Shown here: one piece after another, positions 44,971 to 54,404 of the stretch
Layout of the letters: each line of letters begins with the position of its first letter
How positions within the stretch are numbered: position 1 is the stretch's first letter
Origin: Pseudarthrobacter oxydans
Lineage (GTDB): Bacteria > Actinomycetota > Actinomycetes > Actinomycetales > Micrococcaceae
Assembly: GCF_034258515.1 (NCBI RefSeq)
Contig: NZ_CP139438.1
Location: 2,294,001-2,358,000, forward strand
DNA length: 64,000 bases
Direction of reading: 5' to 3'
The notes under the pieces: model-generated
Told to the model about the DNA's origin: nothing
Databases searched by the model: none
Seen by the model: only the letters and a program-made list of their open reading frames with translations
Made by a program: the position numbers and the translations under genes

Positions 44971-46797
44971 TCAGGCGACCAGGCTGTGGGTTTCTACACG
45001 GTGGAACTTCTGCAGCACTTCCTGGGCATGCTTGATTTCCGCTGCCCGGGCTGCGGCGTTCCAACCCAAGGGAACGGACAGCACTTCGGCCATTTCGTTG
45101 AGCAACTCGCCCGTCACCAGCCCCCGGAACGCCAGGGAGGTCCGGCGGATGAGGACGTCCACCAGGTGCCCCACCTGCTCATGGGCCGCCATGAACTCAA
45201 GTTCACGGACGCTCAGTTCGCGGGTGGAGTGCAGCAGCCTGTCAGGTCCGGCGTCAAGGTATTCCATGACCGCTTCCGCACGTGTCCCGTACCTGGTCAG
45301 GAGCCCTGCTGTACGGTCCGCGTCACGGTTGTCGGCCATATGGGCCTTGATCCACTTCTGGACACCGGCCTCATCGGCAGGGAACCCGGCGCCGCCGCCG
45401 ATAGGCAACTGCGCGGTGGAGACTTTGCGCTCCATCCCGATCTCAGCCAGGACGTCGTTCGTCATGTGTTCGGCGAGGGCACGGAAGGTTGTCCATTTGC
45501 CGCCTACCAGGCTCAAGACCACGGCGCCCTTTCCATTCCGGTCCAGTCCCGTTTCCCGGCGCTCGATGCGGTAGTCGCGGGAAACGAAGCCGGGCTGGGT
45601 GGCATCGTGGCGCGGCAGCGGCCGCACTCCGGAGAAGGTGTAGACGATCTGCTCACGGGTAACGGCGATGTCCGGGAACACGTGGCCTATCAGGTCGAAG
45701 AAGTACTCGATTTCCTCATCTGTGCAGACGGCGTCCTCCGCCATGTCCGCATCCACATCCGTGGTACCCACAAGGACCCGGTCACCCATGGGGTAGATCA
45801 GGACGATCCGCCCGTCCGTGTGCTCGAAGAAGATCTCCCTGCCGCGGCAGGCTTCAAGGAGCGCAGGGTGGTCCAGGACGATGTGGGAGCCCTTGGTGCC
45901 GCCCATGAACGTGGAGGCAGAGCCCATGGCGGCGTTGGTGAGGTCCACCCAGGCGCCCGTGGTGTTCACAATGACGTCTGCAGTGAAGTCGAATTCCTCC
46001 CCCGTCAGTTCGTCCCGCAGCCGCACGGTGCTTCCCCGGCCGGTGCCCGGATTGGGCTGTCCGGTGACGGACTGCAGCGAAACGTAGTTGCTGGCACGGG
46101 CCGTGCTGCCCTGTCCGTTGCCTGCACCGGTTGCCGCCAGCCCGGCTTTCTCCCCGTCCTGGAGGACATCGAGCGTAAGCCGCTCCGGGTTGTGCACGGA
46201 AGCGTCGAAGTAGGTCGCCGTGTATTTCACGTCGGGGCGGAGGCTGGGCAGCTCGGCAAGGGCACGCTGGCCGCTGCGGAACTGGTGACGCGGGACGGCG
46301 CCGCCATCCCGGGAAAAGGAGTCGTACAGGCTCAGGCCGAGCTTGATGAGGAAGGCCCCCCGTTCCTTCGGCTTGCCGTGCTGCTTGTGCGTCAGGAAGC
46401 GAAGCGGTGCCGCAAGGACGCCGGAGAAGGTGCTGAAGATCGGGATGGTGGTCTGCAGCGGCTTAACGTAGTGCGGGGCGATGCGAAGCAACCGGTTACG
46501 TTCCACCACTGATTCCCGGACCAGGCGGAACTCGCCGTTTTCCAGGTAGCGGATGCCGCCATGGATCATGTGGGAGGAGGCGCCGCTGGCCCCCTGGCAG
46601 TAGTCGCCGCGTTCCACGAGGGCGACGTCCACGCCCTGCAGCGCAAGGTCACGGAAAGTTCCCACGCCGTTGATACCTCCTCCCACCACGAGGACCTTGG
46701 CATGTGGACGGCGCCGGAGGTGGTGCACTGCGCTGCGCTCCACTCCTGGCTTCGCCGCTGAAGCAATAGGTTGGACGTGAAAATCCTTGGGTCCCAA
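44971..46797 (-). CDS. glpD: glycerol-3-phosphate dehydrogenase, FAD-dependent
   Basis: Oxidises sn-glycerol 3-phosphate to dihydroxyacetone phosphate and passes electrons to the quinone pool; peripheral membrane flavoprotein. 608 residues. The dinucleotide-binding motif is VVGGGINGVGTFRDLALQG (about 37-55), followed by SHMIHGGIRYLE, and the C-terminal DAO_C domain (about 450-590). The start is TTG at 46797 with AAGGGAG 5 nt upstream. It is divergent from a SorC-family regulator that may control it. Confidence 0.95.
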   Translation of the reverse strand: MGPKDFHVQPIASAAKPGVERSAVHHLRRRPHAKVLVVGGGINGVGTFRDLALQGVDVALVERGDYCQGASGASSHMIHGGIRYLENGEFRLVRESVVERNRLLRIAPHYVKPLQTTIPIFSTFSGVLAAPLRFLTHKQHGKPKERGAFLIKLGLSLYDSFSRDGGAVPRHQFRSGQRALAELPSLRPDVKYTATYFDASVHNPERLTLDVLQDGEKAGLAATGAGNGQGSTARASNYVSLQSVTGQPNPGTGRGSTVRLRDELTGEEFDFTADVIVNTTGAWVDLTNAAMGSASTFMGGTKGSHIVLDHPALLEACRGREIFFEHTDGRIVLIYPMGDRVLVGTTDVDADMAEDAVCTDEEIEYFFDLIGHVFPDIAVTREQIVYTFSGVRPLPRHDATQPGFVSRDYRIERRETGLDRNGKGAVVLSLVGGKWTTFRALAEHMTNDVLAEIGMERKVSTAQLPIGGGAGFPADEAGVQKWIKAHMADNRDADRTAGLLTRYGTRAEAVMEYLDAGPDRLLHSTRELSVRELEFMAAHEQVGHLVDVLIRRTSLAFRGLVTGELLNEMAEVLSVPLGWNAAARAAEIKHAQEVLQKFHRVETHSLVA

Positions 46798-46883
46798 AAC
46801 AACTCCCTTGGGGCTTTGTGTGACGCGGTACCGGATGGGTTTACCGCCGTTTCACCACTATTCTTTGGAGTAATGGAAAATGG

Positions 46884-46909
46884 AGTCAAGCACTATGCAC
46901 AAACGTGCA
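46884..46909. promoter_or_regulatory. glp control region: -35-like TTGACT and a TGCAC/GTGCA palindrome
   Basis: TTGACT on the minus strand (46889-46884) is followed 18 nt on by AAGAAT, a possible glpD promoter. An inverted repeat TGCAC-aaac-GTGCA lies at 46896-46909, beside it and just upstream of the regulator start. Such TGCAC half-sites are common among SorC-type operators as I recall; the assignment is tentative. Confidence 0.45.
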
Positions 46910-46922
46910 GTCTGGAGGACTG

Positions 46923-47897
46923 ATGGACCCCTCACGCCACTCTGACGCACTGCGGGCTGCACAAATGTATTACCTGCAGGACCTCACCATGGACGCCATA
47001 GCCCGGGAGCTGGGGACGTCCCGGTCCACGGTTTCCCGCCTCCTGTCCTCCGCCCGCGAATCCGGCCTGGTGCAAATCCAGATCCGCAATCCGCTGGATA
47101 CGGGCCCCGAACTGGAGGGCAGGATCCGCCGGCGGTACGGCGTGGATGTCCACGTGGTTCCGGTCATGGAAATACTCAATGAGGCGGAAACACTGGACCG
47201 GGTGGCGATGCAGGCAGCGCGAACCATCGGACCGCTGGTGGATTCCAACGCGATCATCGGAGTGGCCTGGGGATCCACCCTGAGCGCCGTCAGCCGCCAC
47301 CTCACCCGCAAGATCACCCATGACAGCGTCATCGTGCAGTTGAACGGCGCCGGCAACATGCACACCACCGGTATCACGTATGCCAGCGACATCATGCGGC
47401 GGTTTGGAAGCGCCTACGGGGCCAGGGTTGAACAGTTCCCGGTGCCTGCCTTCTTTGACCACGCAGCCACCAAGGTTGCCATGTGGAATGAACGCAGCGT
47501 GCAACGGATCCTCGAACTCCAGGCGAAGATGAGCATCGCAATTTTCGGCGTGGGCTCCGTGGACGCCGACTATCCCAGCCACGTGTATGCCGGTGGATAC
47601 CTGGACGAGGCTGACCTCAACATCCTGGCAACCTCGGATGTTGTGGGCGACGTAGCCACCGTCTTCTTCCGCAGCGATGGCTCCTCCGACGGGATCGTCC
47701 TCAACGAACGATCCACCGGACCCGCACTCGCGCAGTTGCGGCAAGTCCGACGGAGGATCTGTGTAGTGTCCGGGGTGTCCAAGATCAACGGGCTCCGCGG
47801 AGCCCTGGCGGCGGGCCTGGCCACGGACCTGATCCTGGACGAGGCCACCGCGCGCCGCCTGGTGGATTTTGAAGGTCTCGCCACCGCTGGTGGGTAG
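46923..47897 (+). CDS. SorC/DeoR-type sugar-binding transcriptional regulator
   Basis: A 324-residue SorC-family regulator. An N-terminal helix-turn-helix (about 22-45, LTMDAIARELGTSRSTVSRL) is followed by the sugar-phosphate-binding effector domain with WGSTLSAV, LNGAGN, the GVGSVD loop and a GDVATVFF segment near the C-terminus. The ATG at 46923 is fixed by GGAGG just upstream; a GTG 18 nt earlier is unlikely. Its position opposite glpD, with a palindrome between, suggests control of glycerol genes by a phosphorylated intermediate. Confidence 0.9.
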   Translation: MDPSRHSDALRAAQMYYLQDLTMDAIARELGTSRSTVSRLLSSARESGLVQIQIRNPLDTGPELEGRIRRRYGVDVHVVPVMEILNEAETLDRVAMQAARTIGPLVDSNAIIGVAWGSTLSAVSRHLTRKITHDSVIVQLNGAGNMHTTGITYASDIMRRFGSAYGARVEQFPVPAFFDHAATKVAMWNERSVQRILELQAKMSIAIFGVGSVDADYPSHVYAGGYLDEADLNILATSDVVGDVATVFFRSDGSSDGIVLNERSTGPALAQLRQVRRRICVVSGVSKINGLRGALAAGLATDLILDEATARRLVDFEGLATAGG

Positions 47898-47907
47898 AGT
47901 CGTGGCT

Positions 47908-48777
47908 ATGAGAACTTCACCGCGGCTCAGCCTGAACAACGGCGTGCTGATCCACCAACTCGGATACGGGCTCTACAAGGTCCCGGCCGCCGACGCGGAA
48001 GGCCTCGTCGCCACTGCGCTCGCAGCCGGATACCGCCACTTCGACACGGCGGCGATGTACGGCAACGAAACCGGTGTGGCTCGGGGCATCAGTTCCCAAC
48101 TGGGCGGTGACGCGGGCAGCGGCGGCTCGGGCGAGCTGTTCCCGGCTCTGTCCCGGGAAGACATTTTCGTCACCACGAAGGTGTGGAACAGCGACCACGG
48201 CTATGACGCCACGCTGCGCGCCTTTGATGAGTCCATGGTCAATCTCGGCCTTGACTACGTTGACATGTACCTCATCCACTGGCCTTGTGCCGCCCGCGGC
48301 CTATTTCCGGACACGTACCGTGCACTGGAAACCCTGTACCGGGAAGGAAAAGTCCGTGCCATCGGCGTCAGCAATTTCCAGCCCGCCCACCTTGACCGGC
48401 TGCTGCAGACCGCGGAAGTGGTCCCCGCCGTCAACCAGATAGAACTGCATCCGTGGCTGCAGCAGGCAGAACTCCGGACACAGCATGATGGACTGGGTAT
48501 CCGGACCGAAGCGTGGAGCCCCCTGGGGCGGGGCCAGGTCCTCGCCGACCCCGTTGTCCGCGCCTGCGCCTCCGAACACGGCAAAACCCCCGCCCAGGTG
48601 ATCCTCCGCTGGCATATCCAGCTGGGAAATATTGCCATCCCCAAGGCGAGCTCGGAGGTGCGGATCCGGGAAAACATGGACATCTTCGACTTCGAGCTCT
48701 CCGCCCGGGACATGACGGCGCTGGCCGGGCTGGACCGGGGTTACCGCACCGGGTCCCACCCGGACACCGTTAACTGA
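47908..48777 (+). CDS. aldo/keto reductase
   Basis: NADPH-dependent reductase, TIM-barrel aldo/keto reductase family (2,5-diketo-gluconate reductase-like). 289 residues with the full tetrad: Asp46 and Tyr51 in FDTAAMYGNE, Lys91 in TTKVWN, His124 in LIHWP. Also GVSNFQPAHL and the cofactor-binding IPKASSEVRIRENMDIF. ATG at 47908; TAGAGT lies 7 nt upstream and contains the stop of the preceding gene, so the mRNA may be leaderless. Substrate unknown. An alpha/beta hydrolase follows by 10 nt. Confidence 0.9.
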   Translation: MRTSPRLSLNNGVLIHQLGYGLYKVPAADAEGLVATALAAGYRHFDTAAMYGNETGVARGISSQLGGDAGSGGSGELFPALSREDIFVTTKVWNSDHGYDATLRAFDESMVNLGLDYVDMYLIHWPCAARGLFPDTYRALETLYREGKVRAIGVSNFQPAHLDRLLQTAEVVPAVNQIELHPWLQQAELRTQHDGLGIRTEAWSPLGRGQVLADPVVRACASEHGKTPAQVILRWHIQLGNIAIPKASSEVRIRENMDIFDFELSARDMTALAGLDRGYRTGSHPDTVN

Positions 48778-48787
48778 GGCAGGACAC

Positions 48788-49714
48788 ATGACTACAGCAC
48801 AGCCCGGATCCGCCGCGCCCGCCTACTTCAGCGCCGACCTGGCCGCACGCACGTCCGCCTCCACCCTGGAGCTCGACGGCGGCAAGGTTGCCTATTGGAC
48901 CTACGAACCGCTGGTGGCCAGCCCCGAAACACGCACCATCCTGGTCATCCATGGCTTCCGCGGAGACCACCACGGACTGCTGAGGGTGGCAGACCAGCTT
49001 CCCGAGATGCGGATCATCATGCCGGACCTGCCCGCATTTGGTGAGTCCGCGGCATTCCGGTCGGGCGAGCATTCCGTGGAGCGCTACGGCCTGTTCATCA
49101 CGCAATTCATGGCAGCCCTGGGCCTCGGCCCGGACACGGTCCTGCTGGGACACTCGTTCGGCTCCATCATTGCGGCGCACTTCGTGGCCGATCGTCCCGG
49201 CACCGTGGATCCGCTCATCCTCATCAACCCCATTGCGGCACCGGCACTGGAAGGGCCAAAGGGTGTGATGACCAGGCTGGCGATCCTGTACTACCGCCTT
49301 TCAGCCCGGCTCCCCCGGAGGGTGGGACTGGCCCTGCTGCGGAATCCGCTGATTGTCCGGGTAATGAGTGAAACCATGGCCAAGACGGGCGATAAAGACC
49401 TCCGCCGGTTCATCCACGGCCAGCACCACGCCTACTTCAGCGCTTTCGCCAGCCGGGCGAGCCTCCTTGAATCGTTTACGGCATCAGTCAGCAGCCATGT
49501 GGCGGAAGTAGCCGGCCGGCTGACCCTGCCAGTCCTGCTGATCGCGGGGGAAAAGGACGAGATCGCCGTCCTGGCCGACCAACACCGCCTGGCTGCGCTG
49601 CTGCCGGATGGAGAGCTCCAGGTGATTCCCGGCGTCGGGCATCTGATCCACTACGAAACACCTGAACCGGCAGCCACTTTCATCCGCAGCTTCCTTAAGG
49701 ACCATCCCGCGTGA
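48788..49714 (+). CDS. alpha/beta hydrolase
   Basis: A 308-residue alpha/beta hydrolase. The oxyanion strand is LVIHGFRGDHHG (about 52-63), the nucleophile elbow GHSFGS (about Ser120), the acid is probably Asp in AGEKDEIAVL, and the base His is in GVGHLIHYE. No signal peptide. It has GGCAGGA just before the ATG and overlaps the glycosyltransferase start by 4 nt (GTGA). Related to the hydrolases at the left end only at family level. Confidence 0.87.
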   Translation: MTTAQPGSAAPAYFSADLAARTSASTLELDGGKVAYWTYEPLVASPETRTILVIHGFRGDHHGLLRVADQLPEMRIIMPDLPAFGESAAFRSGEHSVERYGLFITQFMAALGLGPDTVLLGHSFGSIIAAHFVADRPGTVDPLILINPIAAPALEGPKGVMTRLAILYYRLSARLPRRVGLALLRNPLIVRVMSETMAKTGDKDLRRFIHGQHHAYFSAFASRASLLESFTASVSSHVAEVAGRLTLPVLLIAGEKDEIAVLADQHRLAALLPDGELQVIPGVGHLIHYETPEPAATFIRSFLKDHPA

Positions 49715-50799
49715 AGATTGTCATTGACGCACGGTTTACCCGGACAGACCACCACGACGGCATCAGCCGCTACGGCGCCAGCCTGATTGCCGCCACGGCT
49801 AAAATCGCCGACGTCTCCATGCTGGTCTCCGACGTCCGGCAACTCGCCCTGCTCCCGGACGTTCCGTACACCCTGATCGGCAGCCCGCTGTCGCCGTCGG
49901 AATTGTTCGTGGCGCGGACCATCAACAAGCTGGGCGCCGACGTGGTGGTGTGCCCCATGCAGACGATGGGAACCTGGGGCCGCAAGTACGGCCTGGTCCT
50001 GACCCTCCACGACCTTATCTACTACGAACACCCGGCCCCGCCCGGCTTCCTCCCCGCGCCCGTGCGCCTGCTGTGGCGGCTGTACCACAAGGCATACTGG
50101 CCGCAGCGGCTCCTCCTCAACCGCGCCGACACTGTGGCCACCATCAGCGCAACCACGGAAGCGCTGATCGCAAAGTACCGCCTGACGCGCCGCCCGGTGC
50201 GGATCATCAGCAATGCCCCCCAGCCGGAGCAGGAACACGGACCGCGGCCCGCTGGCGCCGGTGCAGACCGCGCGCTCGTCTACATGGGCTCTTTCATGCC
50301 GTACAAGAACGTGGAAACCATGGTGGCGGGGATGGCGGGCCTGCCCGGGTACACCCTCCACCTGCTCAGCCGCATCACGCCCCAACGCCGCGCCGAATTG
50401 GAACGCCTGGTTCCGCCAGGGGCGCACGTGGTATTCCACAACGGCGTCACGGACGAGCAGTATCACGAATTCCTGCGCTCTGCTGCGGCGCTGGTCAGCC
50501 TGTCCCGGGCTGAAGGCTACGGGCTTCCCCTGGTGGAGGCCATGGCGCTCGGCACCCCTGTTGTTGCCAGCGACATCCCCATCTTCCGGGAGGTCGGCGG
50601 GGACGCCGCGCTCTACGTGGATCCGGAGTCCCCGGAACAGTTTGCCGATGCCGTACGCACGCTCCAGGACAACGGCCACTGGGAGGAACTTTCGCGGCGC
50701 TGCGTTGCGCGTGCACGGGAGTTCACCTGGGACGAGTCGGCCCGCCAGCTGGTGGATGTGGCACACGAAATCATGGCCCGGCGCCGGGGCCGGCGTTAG
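49711..50799 (+). CDS. glycosyltransferase family 4
   Basis: A 362-residue GT-B glycosyltransferase of family 4. The N-terminal half opens with MKIVIDARFTR and a Gly-containing loop (DGISRYGASLI). The C-terminal donor domain has SRAEGYGLPLVEAMALGTPV, the E-x7-E motif that contacts the nucleotide sugar, and a YMGSFMPYKNVE strand. Sugar donor and acceptor are unknown. The start overlaps the preceding hydrolase, suggesting joint work on one substrate, perhaps an envelope glycolipid. Convergent with priA. Confidence 0.9.
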   Translation: MKIVIDARFTRTDHHDGISRYGASLIAATAKIADVSMLVSDVRQLALLPDVPYTLIGSPLSPSELFVARTINKLGADVVVCPMQTMGTWGRKYGLVLTLHDLIYYEHPAPPGFLPAPVRLLWRLYHKAYWPQRLLLNRADTVATISATTEALIAKYRLTRRPVRIISNAPQPEQEHGPRPAGAGADRALVYMGSFMPYKNVETMVAGMAGLPGYTLHLLSRITPQRRAELERLVPPGAHVVFHNGVTDEQYHEFLRSAAALVSLSRAEGYGLPLVEAMALGTPVVASDIPIFREVGGDAALYVDPESPEQFADAVRTLQDNGHWEELSRRCVARAREFTWDESARQLVDVAHEIMARRRGRR

Positions 50800-50808
50800 A
50801 GGACGCCC

Positions 50809-52917
50809 CTAGAGGACGTCGATGCCGTCCAGCCGGAGCTGGAAAGGCTCGCTGGAGCGTTTCGCAGCGGCCGCTGCCCTGGTGACCCGCAGGACACGGG
50901 TGACGGCCGCAGCCTGTCCGTAGGGGAAGAAGAGCAGGGTGCGCACATCCTCCGCTGAACGGCGGGGCGACGGCGGACCGCTGAGCACCACGGGTGCGGG
51001 CCCGGCGGTCCGTAAGGTGATCCCGCTGGAGGCAAGTTCCGCTGACACGGCACCGGTGTAATGTTCGACGGCGGCGCGCGGCCCGGTGACGGAGGCGAGG
51101 CGGACCGCGGGGGGAAGCTGCAGCTCCATGCGCAGGGAAAGTTCCCGTTCCGCATAACCGGCGGGGTCCCAGCGAAGCAGTGCACCCACGGCAGCTGTAT
51201 CCGCGGCCGTGACCACTACCAGCCCGCCGTCCGCCGCCGGACGCACCAGAGCGGCTGCATTGAACCACCGACGCACCGTATCCTCGCCGGCGCGCAGCGT
51301 CTCCCGGCGCAGGAGTGAATCACCGTCCAGGAGCAGTGCAGCCGCGTATCCCCCGTCCGCTACCGGTTCGGCCCCCACAGTCGCGACCACCAGTGCCTTG
51401 CCCGGACCCACCTCAGCCTTTACCTGGTCTCCCGAGGAAGTAACGACGGTCTTCCCGGGAAAGGCACGGCCGAGTTCCTCAGCTGTCCTGATCACTCCGG
51501 TGGCACCCTTGCGCAGGCGCCTGCCGCCGCAGTGCACGCAGTGCCAGTCCGGCGCCGGGGTGGAGCACCAGCGGCATTGGGGCATGGCGGACGTGCCGCT
51601 GGCGCCTGCCACGGCCAGTGGTCCCTGGCAGCTGCCGCAGCGCGCCGGCTCCCGGCACATCTCACAGGCCAGTGACGGCGCATAACCGGCGCGGGCCACC
51701 TGGACCAGGACCGGTCCGCGCTCCAGCCCCTCCTTGGCGGCCCGCCACGCGGCGCCGGGCAGGCGGGCGATCCTGGCCAGCGGATCCCGCTCCTGCTCGA
51801 AGCTGTCAGCAGTGTTGACGATGCGCGGAACTGTCCTGCGGACGTCAGGTCGGCCGGCTTCGACCGCACGTGCCCAGCCCGCTTCTACCAGCCGCTGGGC
51901 TTCCGTGCTTCGGGAGTGGCCTGCAAGGAGGCACGCGGCATCCTCCTGCCCAGCCCGCAGGAGCAGCACCTCGCGGGCGTGCGCATACGGGGCGCGCTGC
52001 TCGATGTGGAGGTCGTCCCCGTCGTCCCAGCAGGCCACCAGGCCCAGGTCCCGGACCGGGGCAAAAGCTGCGGACCTGGTGCCGATGGCAACCCGGGCGG
52101 TCCCTGCCAGGAGCCGCAGGAAACTCCGGTAGCGCGGGGTGGGACCGTCGTCGGCAGTCAGCCGGGCAACTGCGTCTTCGGGCAGCAGGCAGTGGAGCGC
52201 CTCTTCAAGGCGGTCAAGGTCGCGGTAATCGGGCACAACCACCACGGCGCCGCGCCCTGATGCGTACGCGGCGGCCACGGCCTCCGCCAGCAGCTGGGGC
52301 CACCCACCCGGACCGAATCCCTGCAGCGGGTTCAGCACGGCCCTGGGCGAACCGCCACCGGCCAGGTGCTGCAGGAAGGCCTGGCCGTTATGGTAGGCCG
52401 CCCAGGCACTCGGCAGGGCGTCCTGCGCGGGACCGGCCTGCAGGGCCGTGGCCTCGCGGGGTTCTGCCTGGTCCGGGACTGCCGGCCCCCCCGGCTCCGC
52501 TGACGCGAACTCCTTTTCCAGCCTGGCCACCCTGGGCGGGACGGCGACGCGGAGGACATCGCTGACCGTCCCGGCGTAGCGTGCGGCGACGGAGGAAACA
52601 AGCTCCCGGACGGCGGGCGTCAGCACCGGCACCGGGGACACAACCTTCGCCAGCGGCACCAGGGTGTGCCCGGCGTCGGACTCTGCCACCCGCTCCATGA
52701 TGAACCCGTTGAGGTCCTGGCCGTTGAACTTGACTTTGACCCGGACTCCCGGCTTGGCGGACTCGTCGAGGGCCTCCGGAACCCCGTAGTCGAAAAGCCG
52801 GTCCAGGTGCGGAAGGGAGGATTCCACCAGGACCCTGGCCACGGGCATGTTCTTTGACAGCTGCGGTCCGGGCGGCCGGGACGCGGAAGGAAACCCCTGC
52901 AGCAGGGTAGGCTGCAC
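50809..52917 (-). CDS. priA: PriA primosomal protein N', actinobacterial form without helicase motifs
   Basis: Replication restart protein of the actinobacterial type. 702 residues from GTG 52917. The N-terminal 3'-end-binding domain is LPHLDRLFDYGVPEALDE (about 36-53). The zinc segment has CEMC, CGSC, CRWC and CVHC. The expected Walker A is replaced by PLQGFGPGGWP and the DEEH box by WDDGDDLH, so it is probably not an active helicase. The frame stays open upstream, and GGAGGT lies 7 nt before an ATC at 52965 in the same frame, so the protein may start 16 codons earlier with a non-standard codon. Confidence 0.9.
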   Translation of the reverse strand: MQPTLLQGFPSASRPPGPQLSKNMPVARVLVESSLPHLDRLFDYGVPEALDESAKPGVRVKVKFNGQDLNGFIMERVAESDAGHTLVPLAKVVSPVPVLTPAVRELVSSVAARYAGTVSDVLRVAVPPRVARLEKEFASAEPGGPAVPDQAEPREATALQAGPAQDALPSAWAAYHNGQAFLQHLAGGGSPRAVLNPLQGFGPGGWPQLLAEAVAAAYASGRGAVVVVPDYRDLDRLEEALHCLLPEDAVARLTADDGPTPRYRSFLRLLAGTARVAIGTRSAAFAPVRDLGLVACWDDGDDLHIEQRAPYAHAREVLLLRAGQEDAACLLAGHSRSTEAQRLVEAGWARAVEAGRPDVRRTVPRIVNTADSFEQERDPLARIARLPGAAWRAAKEGLERGPVLVQVARAGYAPSLACEMCREPARCGSCQGPLAVAGASGTSAMPQCRWCSTPAPDWHCVHCGGRRLRKGATGVIRTAEELGRAFPGKTVVTSSGDQVKAEVGPGKALVVATVGAEPVADGGYAAALLLDGDSLLRRETLRAGEDTVRRWFNAAALVRPAADGGLVVVTAADTAAVGALLRWDPAGYAERELSLRMELQLPPAVRLASVTGPRAAVEHYTGAVSAELASSGITLRTAGPAPVVLSGPPSPRRSAEDVRTLLFFPYGQAAAVTRVLRVTRAAAAAKRSSEPFQLRLDGIDVL

Positions 52918-53049
52918 GGCGTCCGGGATGTCCAGGAATGGCTTGAGGGTCCTGTCAGCAGCGATGGCCGTTACCTCCGTTCAGCTCCCGCGTGGACATG
53001 TCCAGCCAACCACAGGGCGGTGACATTCCGCCGAAGGCAATGATTCCCA

Positions 53050-53082
53050 AGGCAAAAAAGGCTCAGGGCGGCCCACCGGGGC
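53050..53082 (-). terminator. metK: possible metK terminator
   Basis: After the metK stop the minus strand has a short GGGC/GCCC-type hairpin followed by TTTTTT. The stem is weak, so this is tentative. Confidence 0.4.
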
Positions 53083-54318
53083 TTAGGCGTTGAAGAACGC
53101 CTTCAGGTCATCAACGCGGTCCAGCCGCTCCCAGGTAAAGTCCGGCTCGTCGCGGCCAAAGTGGCCGTGGGCTGCCGTCTTGGCATAGATGGGGCGCTTC
53201 AGGTCCAGTGCATCGATGATGGCGCGGGGGCGCAAGTCGAAAATTTCCGCGATGGCGGCGCTGATCCGGGCCGGATCGACGGTTTCAGTCCCGAAGGTTT
53301 CCACGTAGGTACCTACGGGACGGGCCTGGCCAATGGCGTACGCAATCTGGATCTCCGCACGCTTGGCGAGTCCTGCCGCCACCACGTTCTTGGCAACCCA
53401 CCGCATGGCGTAGGCAGCCGAGCGGTCCACCTTGGACGGGTCCTTGCCGGAGAAGGCCCCGCCGCCGTGCCTGGCCATGCCGCCGTACGTGTCCACGATG
53501 ATCTTGCGGCCGGTGAGGCCGGCGTCGCCCACGGGCCCGCCAATCACGAACTCACCGGCAGGGTTGAGGATGTTGCGCACCCGGGACAGGTCCAGGTTGG
53601 CACCTGCGAGCACCGGTTCGATGACGATCGACGCGAGGTCGGCGCGGAGCTGGTCAAGACTTGCACCTTCGGCGTGCTGGCTTGAGATAACCACCGTTTC
53701 CACCGAGACCGGAACGTCTTTGTCGTATCCGACCGTCACCTGGGTCTTGCCGTCCGGACGCAGGTAGGCCAACTGGCCCGACTTGCGCACTTCGGTGAGT
53801 CGTTCGGACAACCGGTGTGCCAGCCAGATGGGCACGGGCATGTAGGAGGGGGTTTCATCGCTGGCGTACCCGAACATGAGGCCTTGGTCGCCGGCGCCCT
53901 GAAGGTCGTAATCGTCTTCCTGGCGCCCCTCACGGGCCTCCAGGGAGTTGAACACGCCCCCGGCGATGTCGTTGGACTGCTGGCCGATGGATACGGACAC
54001 TCCGCAGCGGGCGCCGTCGAATCCATTGGCTGAAGAGTCGTAGCCGATGCCCAGGATGGTTTCGCGCACGATCTGCGGAATCTCCACGTAGGCATCGGTG
54101 GTGACTTCGCCTGCAACGTGGACCAGGCCGGTAGTGGCCATTGTCTCCACCGCGACCCGGGATTCGGGGTCGGCGGCCAGCAGCGCGTCCAGGATGGCGT
54201 CACTGATCTGGTCGCAGATCTTGTCCGGGTGGCCCTCGGTGACCGACTCGGAAGTGAAGAGCCGAAGCGCGGGAGGCGTGGCCCCGGAAGTGTGGGGAAG
54301 GTGCAGCGGTAAAGTCAC
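53083..54318 (-). CDS. metK: S-adenosylmethionine synthetase
   Basis: Makes S-adenosylmethionine from methionine and ATP. 411 residues, slightly longer than usual because of a 17-residue N-terminal extension before [14 protein letters not shown]. Other motifs: [12 protein letters not shown] (hexapeptide), and [19 protein letters not shown] (phosphate-binding P-loop). GTG start; TAAGGT lies exactly 6 nt upstream and also contains an AAGG, so the mRNA may be leaderless. No SAM riboswitch is seen in the 86-nt gap to coaBC. Confidence 0.96.
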   Translation of the reverse strand: MTLPLHLPHTSGATPPALRLFTSESVTEGHPDKICDQISDAILDALLAADPESRVAVETMATTGLVHVAGEVTTDAYVEIPQIVRETILGIGYDSSANGFDGARCGVSVSIGQQSNDIAGGVFNSLEAREGRQEDDYDLQGAGDQGLMFGYASDETPSYMPVPIWLAHRLSERLTEVRKSGQLAYLRPDGKTQVTVGYDKDVPVSVETVVISSQHAEGASLDQLRADLASIVIEPVLAGANLDLSRVRNILNPAGEFVIGGPVGDAGLTGRKIIVDTYGGMARHGGGAFSGKDPSKVDRSAAYAMRWVAKNVVAAGLAKRAEIQIAYAIGQARPVGTYVETFGTETVDPARISAAIAEIFDLRPRAIIDALDLKRPIYAKTAAHGHFGRDEPDFTWERLDRVDDLKAFFNA

Positions 54319-54324
54319 TTAACT

Positions 54325-54330
54325 ACCTTA
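54325..54330 (-). promoter_or_regulatory. metK: -10 hexamer TAAGGT, leaderless start of metK
   Basis: TAAGGT on the minus strand is exactly 6 nt from the metK GTG. The AAGGT part could alternatively act as a Shine-Dalgarno sequence, so the case is weaker than the others. Confidence 0.4.
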
Positions 54331-54404
54331 CTGGTTGGAATACGCCCGCCCCGCAGGAGACGCCGGGAGATGTCTCCGTGCTAAGCAAACGTGGCCTGAA
54401 ACAC

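Noticed and set aside
54319-54404. SAM riboswitch upstream of metK
   Set aside because: The 86-nt gap has no junction-forming helices or known SAM motif; only a weak hexamer and a small hairpin are seen.
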